The notes: generated by a model from the letters alone, not told the origin. Positions 1 to 8,699 are shown, numbered from the stretch's first letter. The stretch is DNA of 64,000 nucleotides from Methanofollis fontis (GCF_004297185.1 NZ_PGCL01000003.1:1-64000); one strand, 5' to 3'. Numbers and translations: made by a program.

Positions 1-1
1 C

Positions 2-178
2 ACCGTGGAGGATGGGGATGTCATGGTCGACGGGGCGCGGGTGGTGGTCACCGATATCGAGGCCTCGAACGGCGTGATCCATGTGATCGATGCCGTCATG
101 CTCCCGCCGACCTGTCACCTGACGGTCTCATCACGCTCCGGCTCCTGCCGGCCCGGCCCGATCCCATCGGGACGGTGA
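2..178 (+). pseudogene. C-terminal fragment of a fasciclin (FAS1) domain protein
   Basis: The frame is open from the window edge and reads [20 protein letters not shown] near positions 35-95, which is the conserved end of a FAS1 domain (an adhesion-type fold of unknown role in methanogens). A complete FAS1 gene at 57101 ends in a similar way. The homology stops at about position 112 (ending AVMLPP). The last 20 or so codons to the TGA at 176 are unlike FAS1 and run antisense to an aldehyde dehydrogenase fragment. The natural stop therefore appears to be lost and the gene joined to foreign sequence. The start lies outside the window, so how much is intact is unknown. Confidence 0.7.
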
Positions 179-632
179 AATGATCGCTCTGCTCATACAC
201 CGAGCAGTGGTAGCGGATCAGGTCGATCGCCTCCCCCACCTCGGCCACCGCCTCGGTCCTGGTCTTCCCGGCCTCCAGGGTGATCAGGGCGGCCAGAGAG
301 TACATCTCTTCCTGGAGCCGGTCGGCCGCCCGCCGCAGGATCTTCAGGCGTTCGGCCGGGTCGGTGCCGCTCCAGCGGGGGAAGGTGTCCTTCGCCACGC
401 GGATCGCCGCATGGGCCTCCTTCTCCCCCCCGCTCTGGAACCGGCCGATCACGATGTCGCGGTCGACCGGGGAGCGCACCTCGAACTCCCCCGTGGGTTC
501 AAACCCCTTCCCCCCGATATAGAGGGGGTGGTGGTGCCCGAGCATGCGTTCGACCGCAGGGAGTGCGACCTCATATGAGGTGTGCATCCCCGCATCCGAC
601 TCCAGGGTAACATAGGTGATTTTTCCGTTCAT
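96..632 (-). pseudogene. Truncated delta-1-pyrroline-5-carboxylate dehydrogenase-type aldehyde dehydrogenase (N-terminal third)
   Basis: The 178 codons begin like the proline/ornithine-catabolic aldehyde dehydrogenases: SYEVALPAVERMLG near residue 19, PLYIGG near 37, and LEAGKTRTEAVAEVGEAIDL near 118-138. Family members have about 500 residues. Homology here ends near residue 170 at RSVMRP, just where the conserved YGV..I.PFNFP segment should begin. The NAD-binding loop, catalytic Cys and Glu are all missing, so the product cannot be an active dehydrogenase. It lies 12 bases downstream of a class III aminotransferase. Together these suggest a former ornithine or GABA-type degradation pair. 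The break coincides with the fasciclin fragment on the other strand. Confidence 0.75.
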
Positions 633-644
633 CTCTCTTCCCTC

Positions 645-1958
645 CTATTCCGTGCCGCCGAGAGCGGCGTCCAGGATCTCCAGTCCGCACTCGATCTCCT
701 CTGCCGTGATGATGAGCGGCGGCGAGAAGCGGATCGCCGATTCACCGGCCGGCAGCAATGTCAGCCCCCGCTCGAATGCCCGGACGAGCACACGGTTGCG
801 CTCCTCGTGTGCAGGGACCTTCGTCTCCCGGTCCTGCACCAGTTCTATCGCCGCCATCAGCCCGATCCCCCGCACATCGCCGATGATCGGGTGCCGATCC
901 CGCAGCCTCTGGAGACCGTCGAGCAGGCGCTCGCCGTTTGCCGCCACCCGCTCCCCGAATCCCTCCTGCCGGAGAATCGAGAGCACCGCACGCCCGGCGG
1001 CGCAGGCGGCGCAGTTCCCGCCGAAGGTGCTTGCATGAGAACCCGGCGGCCATGTCATCACCTCGTCGGACGCCACCGTCACGCCCAGGGGCAGACCGCC
1101 GCCGATCGCCTTGGCGCAGGTGACGATATCCGGGACGATGTCCGAGTGTTCGGATGCCAGAAAGCGTCCGGTCCGATAGCATCCGCTCTGCACCTCATCG
1201 GCAACGAGAAGGATGCCGTGTTCGTCGCAGAGGTCCCGGAGTTCCCGCAAGAATGATCGCGGCGGGACGACGTAGCCCCCCTCGCCGAGCACCGGTTCGA
1301 CAACGATCGCCGCCACCTCCTCGGGCGAGACCTCGGTCCTGAAGATCTCCTCCCTGATATAGGCCAGGGTGTCGAGGGCGCACTCGTCGCTCTCCGGGCA
1401 GAGCGGGCGGTAGGGATCAGGATAGGGTGCATGGACCACCGGCAGGAACGGGCCGAAGTGCTTTCTCTGGATCACCTTTGCGGCGGTGAGGGAGAGGGCA
1501 CCATAGGTGCGCCCGTGAAACCCGCCATAGAACGAGATGAAGTAGTTCCGTTTCGTATGGCGCCGGGCGAGTTTGAGTGCCGCCTCCACGGTCTCGGCGC
1601 CGGAGTTGGAGAAGTAGACCCGGTCCAGACCGGGCGGCATCATCTGCACAAGGTCTTCGGCGAAGGCGACCGGCACCTCGGCACAGAAATCAAGAAAGGC
1701 GGCATGAGACAGGTTTCCGACCTGCTCCCGCACCGCCTCCACCACCGCCGGATGGTTCCACCCCACATTCATCACGGAAATCCCGGCCGTAAAGTCCAGA
1801 TAGCGGTTACCGTCGACGTCCCAGAGGTTGGTGCCCTCTGCACGCTTGAGGACGAGCGGGTACTCCCGCACCATCGACTGTGATATCACGCTCGCGTCCC
1901 GTTCGAGAACAGCGCGTGCCCCGGGCCCGGGCGGCGGCACCTGCATGAGAGGTTCCAT
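645..1958 (-). CDS. Class III PLP-dependent aminotransferase (ornithine/4-aminobutyrate aminotransferase type)
   Basis: The protein has 437 residues, the normal length for class III omega-aminotransferases, which move an amino group from a terminal amine to 2-oxoglutarate. Visible motifs are the phosphate-binding SNSGAETVEAALK (117-129), ADEVQSG with Asp254 that contacts the pyridine nitrogen, and the PLP lysine Lys283 in CAKAIGGGLPLG. The truncated P5C-dehydrogenase-like gene follows 12 bases downstream. An ornithine aminotransferase feeding glutamate semialdehyde to that enzyme is thus likely, but GABA aminotransferase or an amino-acid racemase of the same fold cannot be excluded. A TATA box lies 23 bases before the ATG, suggesting a leaderless or nearly leaderless transcript. 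Confidence 0.85.
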   Translation of the reverse strand: MEPLMQVPPPGPGARAVLERDASVISQSMVREYPLVLKRAEGTNLWDVDGNRYLDFTAGISVMNVGWNHPAVVEAVREQVGNLSHAAFLDFCAEVPVAFAEDLVQMMPPGLDRVYFSNSGAETVEAALKLARRHTKRNYFISFYGGFHGRTYGALSLTAAKVIQRKHFGPFLPVVHAPYPDPYRPLCPESDECALDTLAYIREEIFRTEVSPEEVAAIVVEPVLGEGGYVVPPRSFLRELRDLCDEHGILLVADEVQSGCYRTGRFLASEHSDIVPDIVTCAKAIGGGLPLGVTVASDEVMTWPPGSHASTFGGNCAACAAGRAVLSILRQEGFGERVAANGERLLDGLQRLRDRHPIIGDVRGIGLMAAIELVQDRETKVPAHEERNRVLVRAFERGLTLLPAGESAIRFSPPLIITAEEIECGLEILDAALGGTE

Positions 1959-1977
1959 GATAGAGATAATATATCTG

Positions 1978-1985
1978 ATATAAAA
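1978..1985 (-). promoter_or_regulatory. TATA box of the class III aminotransferase
   Basis: The minus strand reads TTTTATAT here, centred about 23 bases upstream of the ATG at 1958. This spacing fits archaeal leaderless transcription. A second AT-rich stretch (1966-1975) is nearer the start and a less likely box. Confidence 0.5.
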
Positions 1986-2064
1986 TGTGGCCCGCCCGGT
2001 GGGAAGATCGATCTCCCCGTCAATCTACGGAATTCTTAATGCCCTGACGGACACACAATTTCTC

Positions 2065-3177
2065 ATGGATCTGCCTCCATTCAGGCTTGAACGCTATCTG
2101 GCAGAGTATGAGTTCCGTGCACCCCATCTCCTCTGCACATCGGACTGCCAGTCGATATCGGTCGGCGACCTGCTCGCCCATGAGGAGGGGGCCGGTGAGC
2201 GGTTCATGAACCACGGCCTCGGCTATACCGAGTCCAGGGGCGCCCCCGACCTGCGGGAGGAGATCGCCGGGCTCTATGATGCCGTCCCCACCTCCGGCAT
2301 CCTGGTATCGGCCGGTGCCGAGGAGGCGATCTTCCTGTTCATGAACGCACTGCTGGAACCGGGCGACGAGGTCATCGTACAGATGCCGGCCTACCAGTCG
2401 CTTCATGAGATCGCCCGCGGCGCCGGTTGCCGGGTCGTCCCCTGGCCCCTCGCCGATGCAACAGGGTGGAGGCCGGATATCGAGCGCCTCAAGGAACGTG
2501 TCACCGATCGGACGCGGGCGATCGTGATCAACACCCCCCACAACCCCACCGGATGCCATATGACCCGGGAGGAGTACCTGGCGGTCCGCGACATCGCAGC
2601 CGAACGGGATATACACATCTTCTCCGACGAGGTCTACCGTTTCCTGGAGTATGACCCCGCCGGCCGCCTCCCGCCCATGGCCGACATCTATGAAAAAGGG
2701 GTTTCTGTTGGGGTGATGTCCAAGGCCTTCGGGCTTGCCGGTCTGCGGATCGGCTGGACGGCCGCACAGGACACCGCCCTCCTCGACCGGATGGCGGCGC
2801 TCAAGGACTATACCACCATCTGCTGCAGTGCCCCCTCGGAGTTCCTCTCGGCCGTCGCACTCAGGCACCGGGAGGAGATCGTCGGGAAGAACCTCGCGAT
2901 CATCGGGGACAACCTTGCACTCCTCGACCGCTTCTTTGCCGGACATGCCGACCTCTTCTCCTGGGTGAGACCGACCGCCGGGGCGATCGCCTTCCCGCGG
3001 CTTCTGTCCGGCGGGGCGGAGGGCTTCTGCCGAACCGTAGTCGAGGAGTCCGGTGTGCTCCTCCTTCCCTCATCTGTCTATGACTTTGGCGACAGCCACT
3101 TCAGGATCGGGTTTGCGCGTTCGGATATGGGACCGGCCCTGGCGGCCTTCTCCGCATATCTTGAGCAGATCCGCTGA
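2065..3177 (+). CDS. Class I/II PLP-dependent aminotransferase
   Basis: The protein has 370 residues in the fold-type I aminotransferase family. NTPHNPTG (157-164), SDEVY (187-191) and the PLP lysine Lys220 in SKAFGLAGLRIGW are all present, so it should be active. The substrate is not evident; the sequence GLGYTESRGAPDLREEIA is shared with the aspartate/aromatic group. The frame is open from 1987, but the ATG at 2065 is preferred: the protein there starts like its family (MDLPPFRLERYLAEYEF), and a weak TATA-like TTCTTAAT lies about 29 bases upstream. It diverges from the class III aminotransferase and ends in an oligo-T terminator. Confidence 0.85.
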   Translation: MDLPPFRLERYLAEYEFRAPHLLCTSDCQSISVGDLLAHEEGAGERFMNHGLGYTESRGAPDLREEIAGLYDAVPTSGILVSAGAEEAIFLFMNALLEPGDEVIVQMPAYQSLHEIARGAGCRVVPWPLADATGWRPDIERLKERVTDRTRAIVINTPHNPTGCHMTREEYLAVRDIAAERDIHIFSDEVYRFLEYDPAGRLPPMADIYEKGVSVGVMSKAFGLAGLRIGWTAAQDTALLDRMAALKDYTTICCSAPSEFLSAVALRHREEIVGKNLAIIGDNLALLDRFFAGHADLFSWVRPTAGAIAFPRLLSGGAEGFCRTVVEESGVLLLPSSVYDFGDSHFRIGFARSDMGPALAAFSAYLEQIR

Positions 3178-3180
3178 ACA

Positions 3181-3188
3181 TTTTTTTT
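3181..3188 (+). terminator. Oligo-T terminator
   Basis: Eight T residues start four bases after the aminotransferase stop codon, a typical archaeal transcription end. The next gene lies on the opposite strand and converges here. Confidence 0.55.
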
Positions 3189-3196
3189 GGGATCGT

Positions 3197-3682
3197 TCAG
3201 GTCTCGCAGCACCCGCCCGGCATCTCCCTGGTCACGATCAGCACCGGCACGTTCGCCTTCCTGAGCACGTCCTCAGAGACCGAACCCACCACCACGCCGG
3301 CAAGGTTGCTCCTGCCGTGCGAGCCCATCACGATCAGCGACACTCCCTCCCGTTTTGCCATCGCACAGATCTCCATCGAGGGAAGCCCCTTCGCCACCTC
3401 GGTCCTGACCCGCAGACCGGCGTCCCCGATCACCCGGGCGATGCCCTCCAGTTTTTCCCGGGCGTTCTCCCGCATTCTCTTCTCGATCTTCGCATCGTAC
3501 TCGACCATGCGGTCACCAACAAGCCAGCCGATGCCGGTCGTGACCAGGTCCACGTCCCGGTCGTCCAGCACCGTGATCACCACCACTTCCTCGGTGCCGG
3601 CATCCCGCATCTTCCTGACGCACTCGAGCGCCTTATAGGAGCAGTCCGAAAAATCGGTCGGAAACAGGATCTTCCTGAACAT
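3197..3682 (-). CDS. Universal stress protein (UspA family)
   Basis: The protein has 161 residues and one Usp domain. It begins FRKILFPTDFSDCSYKAL, the usual first strand and helix, and near its end has GSHGRSNLAGVVVGSVSE, the G-2X-G-9X-G-S/T motif that binds ATP in this family. It is therefore probably an ATP-binding Usp. Usp proteins are cytosolic and linked to stress tolerance; a specific role is not known. The convergent neighbour is an aminotransferase, and a flavoprotein gene lies 45 bases upstream on the same strand, so co-transcription is possible. Confidence 0.9.
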   Translation of the reverse strand: MFRKILFPTDFSDCSYKALECVRKMRDAGTEEVVVITVLDDRDVDLVTTGIGWLVGDRMVEYDAKIEKRMRENAREKLEGIARVIGDAGLRVRTEVAKGLPSMEICAMAKREGVSLIVMGSHGRSNLAGVVVGSVSEDVLRKANVPVLIVTREMPGGCCET

Positions 3683-3727
3683 CAGTCTATTCCCACCTGA
3701 ATACAGAGATCACGGGGGCATCGGTGA

Positions 3728-4645
3728 TTAATGATTGGTTTTCCTCTGCAGGGGAGGGCCGGAGCCCCCCTTTCTCGCAAAAAAATCCCTGACCGCCGTT
3801 CGCACCCGCTCCTCCAGGCCCTCGACCTCCCCGATCCCGCCGGTCCGGTCCATGCCGTCCGCATAGATCTCCCCGGCACCCCTGATACCCAGGTTCCCGA
3901 GACAGGACCGGATCACCTCTCTGAGGCAGGCAAAATTCTCCATGCCGCTTCTCCCGCAGACGGCGCAGAGCAGCGCCGGCGGCAGGGGTCTGCCCCCGAA
4001 GAGGTTTTGCCCGGCATGGAGCGCCTGAAAGCGGTCGAGCACCGTCTTCAGTCCGCCGGGAACGGTGCCTGTATAGACCGGCGAACAGATCACGAGCAGG
4101 GAGGCGGCCCGGACCGCCCCGATGATCCCGGCCATATCGTCGCGGAATGTGCACAAGCCCGTATTATAGCACCGGTAACACCCGATGCACGGCCTGATCG
4201 CCAGATCATCGATATAGATCACCTGCACCGATCTTCCGATCCGCCGCCCCTCGTCCACCACCCAGGACGCATAGATGCTGCAGTTGCCGTCCGGGCGGGG
4301 GCTTCCCTGGATCACCACCACGTCGGTGGTGTGGATGGGGGCTGCAAGCGGGGCCGGACGGGTGAGGAGGGGAAGGAAGCGCTCTCTGCTCGTCACCAGC
4401 GCCGTCTCCCACTCGTCCATCTTTTTTCGGGCGGCATCGGCGGCATTGAGCGGCACGGTCGGGGAATATTCATAGGTGTTCGTGCGGAACGTGCCGATGA
4501 CCGCATCCCCGAGCGTCAGTCTGAGGGTGTAGCGGTGCATTCCCGGATACAGGAACGAAAGATCCTCTGAGCTGAGCCTGAGGGCATAGGTGCCCTCCGC
4601 CGTCTCGACCTCCCTCTCCTGGATCAGGTCAGGGCCCTCCGCCAT
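3728..4645 (-). CDS. Iron-sulfur flavoprotein (NADPH-dependent FMN reductase fold) with an extra N-terminal domain
   Basis: Residues 108-300 match the Isf family of methanogens, a flavodoxin-like FMN protein with a compact 4Fe-4S site. GSPRPDG (114-120) is the FMN phosphate loop, CIGCYRCYNTGLC supplies Cys153, Cys156, Cys159 and Cys165, and SPVYTGTVPGGLK follows. Isf proteins pass electrons from ferredoxin to oxygen or peroxide in Methanosarcina, so oxidative-stress defence is a reasonable guess. The first 105 residues are an added domain that I do not recognise; it has no cysteines and no membrane segment. The product has 305 residues against about 190 for a simple Isf. Confidence 0.8.
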   Translation of the reverse strand: MAEGPDLIQEREVETAEGTYALRLSSEDLSFLYPGMHRYTLRLTLGDAVIGTFRTNTYEYSPTVPLNAADAARKKMDEWETALVTSRERFLPLLTRPAPLAAPIHTTDVVVIQGSPRPDGNCSIYASWVVDEGRRIGRSVQVIYIDDLAIRPCIGCYRCYNTGLCTFRDDMAGIIGAVRAASLLVICSPVYTGTVPGGLKTVLDRFQALHAGQNLFGGRPLPPALLCAVCGRSGMENFACLREVIRSCLGNLGIRGAGEIYADGMDRTGGIGEVEGLEERVRTAVRDFFARKGGSGPPLQRKTNH

Positions 4646-4772
4646 GCTGATGAGATGGGGGGCGGGCGGGATATAGCCACCGATAGGATGGAGCGCCCCT
4701 CAATCGATCCGGATCAGAATCCTGAAGCATTCTTCACGCCCACTTTCTGTAGAGACAGCAGGACGGGCCCGG

Positions 4773-6035
4773 ATGAGAGGACACCAGCAGGAGATCGTGG
4801 AGGATTACCCCCAGTCTCCGGTCCCCTCCCATGCACGCCGGGGTTTTTTCCCGACCTCCGTGATCCTCCTCGGTTTCACCTTCTTTTCGGCCACCATGTG
4901 GGGCGGGGGCGCCATCGGTGTCGCCTTCCCCTTCTGGCCGGACCTGATCGCCATCATCGTATTCGGAAACCTTCTACTCGCCGGCTATGTTGCGGGGCTC
5001 GCATACGTCTCCCAGCGGAGCGGGCTGAACACGGCGCTCCTGGGGCGCTACTGTTTCGGTCGGATCGGCAGCCGATGGCCCGACCTGGTGCTGGGTTTCA
5101 CCCAGGTCGGCTGGTATGCATGGGGGACGGCGACGATCGCCATTCTGTTCACCGAACTCCTGAACCTCGAGGCGGGCTGGAGGGCACCGCTCATGATCCT
5201 CTTCGGGTTCACCTTCTGCTGGACGGCGTTCATCGGATACCGCGGCCTCGAACGCCTTTCGATGGTCTCCGTCCCCCTGATGTGCGCCCTGATAGTCGTG
5301 AGCATGGCGATTGCCACGCGGGACGGGGGAGGAATCGCGGGTATTGCCGCCATCGTGCCGGCGACCACCATGGGTGTCGGGGAAGCGGTGACGATCGTGG
5401 TCGGCACCTTCATCTCCGGCGGGACACAGGCGACCAACTGGACGCGCTTCTCAGACACACCGCGCACCGCCGTGGGTGCGGCACTGCTCGCCTTTCTGCT
5501 CGGAAACGGGCTGATGGTCCTGGTCGGCGCCTATGGCGCTCTCGTCTACGGGGAGAGCGATATCGTCCGGGTGCTCGAGCTCCAGGGCATGCTTGGACTG
5601 GGGGTGGCGATGCTCTTCCTGAACCTCTGGACGACGCAGGACAACACCATCTATAACTTCTCGGTGGCCGGCTGCGACCTGGCGCGGACAAACCGGCGCA
5701 GGGTGATTACCCTCCTGGGGGCGGCGGTGGGCACGGCGCTGGCCCTGCTGGGGATGTACGACTGGCTTGTTCCCTATATGCAGATGCTCGGCACCGTCAT
5801 CCCGCCGATCGGCGGGATCATCCTGGCGGATTATTGCTGTGTCCACAGGAGGGGGTATCCGCCATTGGATGAGGCGGACCGGTCCGCCGTCCATCCGACA
5901 GGTATTCTGGCATATATTGCAGCATCGGTCATCGCCGCATTCTCCCCCGGCATCCCGCCGCTTAACGGAATCGTCGCCGCGTTCGTGCTCTACTGGATCG
6001 GAACCGGGATCATGGCGAACCGGCGTTCACGATGA
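4773..6035 (+). CDS. codB: Cytosine/purine-type permease (NCS1 family)
   Basis: The protein has 420 residues and about twelve hydrophobic segments. It resembles CodB, the proton- or sodium-coupled cytosine permease: FFPTSVILLGFTFFSATMWG opens the first membrane helix, followed by GLAYVSQRSGLNTALLGRYC and later GTFISGGTQATNWTRFSD. It acts in the cytoplasmic membrane and probably imports a nucleobase or related compound. No deaminase lies next to it. The ATG at 4773 has only a weak upstream ribosome site. It ends five bases before the convergent flavoprotein gene. Confidence 0.85.
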   Translation: MRGHQQEIVEDYPQSPVPSHARRGFFPTSVILLGFTFFSATMWGGGAIGVAFPFWPDLIAIIVFGNLLLAGYVAGLAYVSQRSGLNTALLGRYCFGRIGSRWPDLVLGFTQVGWYAWGTATIAILFTELLNLEAGWRAPLMILFGFTFCWTAFIGYRGLERLSMVSVPLMCALIVVSMAIATRDGGGIAGIAAIVPATTMGVGEAVTIVVGTFISGGTQATNWTRFSDTPRTAVGAALLAFLLGNGLMVLVGAYGALVYGESDIVRVLELQGMLGLGVAMLFLNLWTTQDNTIYNFSVAGCDLARTNRRRVITLLGAAVGTALALLGMYDWLVPYMQMLGTVIPPIGGIILADYCCVHRRGYPPLDEADRSAVHPTGILAYIAASVIAAFSPGIPPLNGIVAAFVLYWIGTGIMANRRSR

Positions 6036-6040
6036 AAAAA

Positions 6041-7117
6041 TTATTCCGGGGGTGTTGAGCCGCGGGCATAGCGGTCCCTGAGATGGCGTTCGGCGCGGGA
6101 ATAGAGCATCCGCTGGTAGATATTGAAAGAATGAAATGAATGGAGGTGACTGAGGGGGTCCTGCACCCCCCTCAGTCTCCCGAAGAGATGGTTGTAGTTT
6201 TTGACGCCATAGCGGTCCCAGAGATAACGGTTCACGGTCCCTGCCCTCATCAACGGTTCAAATGTCGATGACGCCGCATCGCCATACTCGAATCCTTCTA
6301 TGATGCTCTGTGCCGCACAATACCCGGAACGGACCGCAAACCGGATCCCGAACCCCCACATCGGGTCCTGGAGCCCGGCGGCCTCCCCGGCAAACCGGCA
6401 GGTTCCGTCCATAAACCGCCTTTCGGTCATGTAACTGCCGACACCGCCGCAGGGGTGCGGGTCACGGATCTCCAGGTCGGTCATCTGTTCGAAGAGGTGC
6501 TCTGCCCGTCGGAGGCAGACCGCCACGTCGGAATAGGAGTGCATCAGCACCGTGGCGAGGCACCCGATGCCGTCCATGACGAGGAGGTAGGCATATCCCC
6601 CTCTGGACGAGGTCGGGTCGATGAGTCCGATGGCGGTATTCTCCATATCGGTGGTGAAGGTGAACCCCTTTGCCACCGCAAATATCCCCTCGCGTGATGG
6701 ACCGGTGGCGACAATGTCGGCATCTGCTGGGGGAATCGACCGGGAAAAATGGATATTTGCGCCGGCGTCTGTTGCCTGACGGAGCAGGGAGAGGTCGAGG
6801 CTCCCTTCATAGGGGCCGCGTCTGAGGAGATAGAATGCCGGTCGGGCACAGGAGAAGCGGAGCACCTCCTCAGCGTTCGAGATCAAGAGGTCGGTGTAGG
6901 GGGCGTGATCGAAATCGGTCTCGATCCCCATCTCCCCGAGTTCGTCCAGGATGTCGGTGGTCCTCGACCAGTTTTCAAGCCCCTGGAGGTCGCCGGAGAA
7001 GCGGGTTCCGACACCGTTCCGCTGTTCCATGACCTCGACATCAAACCCGGCGCGGGCAAGGGTGATCGCCGCCGTCAGACCCGCCGGTCCGGCACCGAGG
7101 ATGCGCACCGTTTCCAT
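6041..7117 (-). CDS. Geranylgeranyl-reductase-family FAD-dependent oxidoreductase
   Basis: The N-terminus, ILGAGPAGLTAAITLARAG, is a Rossmann FAD-binding fold followed by an acidic end of strand 2. Near residue 250, FAGEAAGLQDPMWGFGIRFA is the second FAD contact. This is the geranylgeranyl/digeranylgeranylglycerophospholipid reductase superfamily, which saturates isoprenoid chains of archaeal lipids. At 358 residues it is somewhat short for the main lipid enzyme, so it may be a paralogue with another substrate. The frame runs open far upstream, but ATG 7117 starts exactly at the Rossmann strand and lies 29 bases from a TATA box. ATG 7132 is an alternative. Confidence 0.8.
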   Translation of the reverse strand: METVRILGAGPAGLTAAITLARAGFDVEVMEQRNGVGTRFSGDLQGLENWSRTTDILDELGEMGIETDFDHAPYTDLLISNAEEVLRFSCARPAFYLLRRGPYEGSLDLSLLRQATDAGANIHFSRSIPPADADIVATGPSREGIFAVAKGFTFTTDMENTAIGLIDPTSSRGGYAYLLVMDGIGCLATVLMHSYSDVAVCLRRAEHLFEQMTDLEIRDPHPCGGVGSYMTERRFMDGTCRFAGEAAGLQDPMWGFGIRFAVRSGYCAAQSIIEGFEYGDAASSTFEPLMRAGTVNRYLWDRYGVKNYNHLFGRLRGVQDPLSHLHSFHSFNIYQRMLYSRAERHLRDRYARGSTPPE

Positions 7118-7140
7118 GCCTGAACCGGTCATCCCGGAGG

Positions 7141-7151
7141 ATATTAAAAAT
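7141..7151 (-). promoter_or_regulatory. TATA box of the geranylgeranyl-reductase-like gene
   Basis: The minus strand reads ATTTTTAATAT, centred 29 bases upstream of ATG 7117. The spacing argues that the transcript starts at or next to this ATG and decides the start over the long open frame upstream. Confidence 0.5.
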
Positions 7152-7255
7152 ACCGTGTCCCCGACCGCCGGAGTTAACCATGAAGGAGGACCACTACTCT
7201 GCAGAGTGGTCCGCTCGACCACAGGGGAAACACTATGCAGATAGGTGAAGGCTGG

Positions 7256-8512
7256 ATGAACGGATATCTGAAATGGGCGATCTCTCTGGTATTGATCAGC
7301 GCCATGCTGGTGGGGGCCGGCGGGGCGGCACCCATTTCGCCCATGGAGCAATGGAACGCCACCTTCAATGAAGGTACATTCACCGATTTTTTTGCGGTCG
7401 AGGGGACCGATGACGGCGGATATCTGCTCGGCGGATTCGGTTACGGTGTTGAGGATGACAGCGCCGTGCTGATCAGGACCGATGGGTCCGGTGCTGTGGA
7501 GTGGACGGTGCGAATGGGCGGCGACAGCGTTGCGGCGCTTGCCCCCCTGGACGGAGATGCATATGCAGTGGCGACCTATTCCGTCGACGGCGGTTTTCTC
7601 TCCAACTCCGACCCGGCCAATGCCACCGGTCTCTCCCATCTCTCCCTGATCGGACCCGACGGCACCACCGTCTGGGACCAGACCCTTGAAGGAAAGCGGG
7701 TGACTGATGTTGCCGCCCTCCCGGACGGGAGTATTGCCGTGACCGGGTGGGTATGGAACCCGGGCAACGGTGTCGGTGCCTTCCTGGCCCTCTATGACGG
7801 TTCGGGCACGGAGACCTGGACGCGGACCTATGATGCGGGCGCCGCCCGGACGCTTGCACCCGCACCGGACGGGTCGCTGTATATCGGCGGCACGCTCGGT
7901 GTGCTGGACGACCCCCCCTGCACCTCATGGATCATGCGGACCGACAGCACCGGCAATTCGCTCTGGACGCACGAACTTCCTGACCGCAGTCTCTTCACAT
8001 CTCTCCATTCTGATGATGGGTGTCTGCTCTCCGGATCGATGAGCGGACCCCAGGATATAAATGGTACCACCATGCTCCTGACCACCGCATGGGCGGCGGA
8101 GATCGACGATGCAGGAGACCTCATATGGGAGACCGACCTGCCGGGCGTCGAGATGAACAGCGCTGCCACCCTCCCGGGCACCGGGTATATCCTTGCAGGG
8201 CGCTGGGGGGACTCGCCGCAGGTGCAGATCATCGACGGAAACGGCGCCGTCCTCGGCGGCGAGGTCTGGGACGGATGGGACGGACGTTTCAGTGCCATTT
8301 TCGCCACCCAGGACGGCGGCGCCGTCACCACAGGATGGTCGCGGATGAGCGGTGCCGTAGAGGGATGGGCGGTCTCCCTCGCCGGACTTTCACCTTCGGC
8401 CACGACACCTGAATCACCCGCGCCGACGGCAACACCCGGATTTCTGATAATCTCCGCCGGTGCGGCCATCGCCATTGCCCCTCTCCTGCACAGGGGGCTG
8501 CGGCGGAGATAG
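7256..8512 (+). CDS. Secreted beta-propeller-like protein with a C-terminal sorting-type signal
   Basis: The 418-residue product starts with a signal-type helix (WAISLVLISAMLVGAGGAA). Its middle holds at least five repeats with a D-x-G-(x)n-W pattern, such as GPDGTTVWDQTLEG, YDGSGTETWTRTYDAG and DDAGDLIWETDLPG, as in beta-propeller blades. A Pro/Thr-rich linker (about 380-390) leads to TPGFLIISAGAAIAIAPLL and a terminal RGLRRR. This three-part tail resembles PGF-CTERM signals that archaeosortase processes, so surface attachment is likely. No catalytic residues are evident. ATG 7256 is chosen over 7235 because GGTGAAGG precedes it at good distance. Confidence 0.7.
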   Translation: MNGYLKWAISLVLISAMLVGAGGAAPISPMEQWNATFNEGTFTDFFAVEGTDDGGYLLGGFGYGVEDDSAVLIRTDGSGAVEWTVRMGGDSVAALAPLDGDAYAVATYSVDGGFLSNSDPANATGLSHLSLIGPDGTTVWDQTLEGKRVTDVAALPDGSIAVTGWVWNPGNGVGAFLALYDGSGTETWTRTYDAGAARTLAPAPDGSLYIGGTLGVLDDPPCTSWIMRTDSTGNSLWTHELPDRSLFTSLHSDDGCLLSGSMSGPQDINGTTMLLTTAWAAEIDDAGDLIWETDLPGVEMNSAATLPGTGYILAGRWGDSPQVQIIDGNGAVLGGEVWDGWDGRFSAIFATQDGGAVTTGWSRMSGAVEGWAVSLAGLSPSATTPESPAPTATPGFLIISAGAAIAIAPLLHRGLRRR

Positions 8513-8593
8513 GGGCGGTGCCTTAGAGACACCACCACTCTTTTCTGGAAGGTATTGAAAGGGGTCTGCCGGAAACGACTGTCTGCCGGCGAT

Positions 8594-8699
8594 GCTCCGA
8601 CCGGGAGGGGAGACCCCTCCCTGACCCACCCCCTGATGCGATATGGCCTGGACTGGTAACACATAAGGCGAACAATGAGTTCCCCCGAGCCATATCGCC
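8594..8699 (+). repeat. Fragment of the 250-base repeat family, with a perfect inverted repeat
   Basis: Positions 8599-8640 match the second half of the repeat core seen four times near 53.3-54.2 kb, including the hairpin CCGGGAGGGGAGACCCCTCC followed by GACCCACCCCCT. The outer-stem position is occupied by GCGATATGGC (8638-8647), whose perfect complement GCCATATCGC lies at 8690-8699, 42 bases downstream. The orientation is that of the 53 kb array. It lies between the 3' ends of two convergent genes. Confidence 0.7.

Noticed and set aside
8638-8699. A C/D-box or tRNA-like RNA at the inverted repeat
   Set aside because: No C and D box pair, no T-loop or anticodon layout; only the stem is supported.
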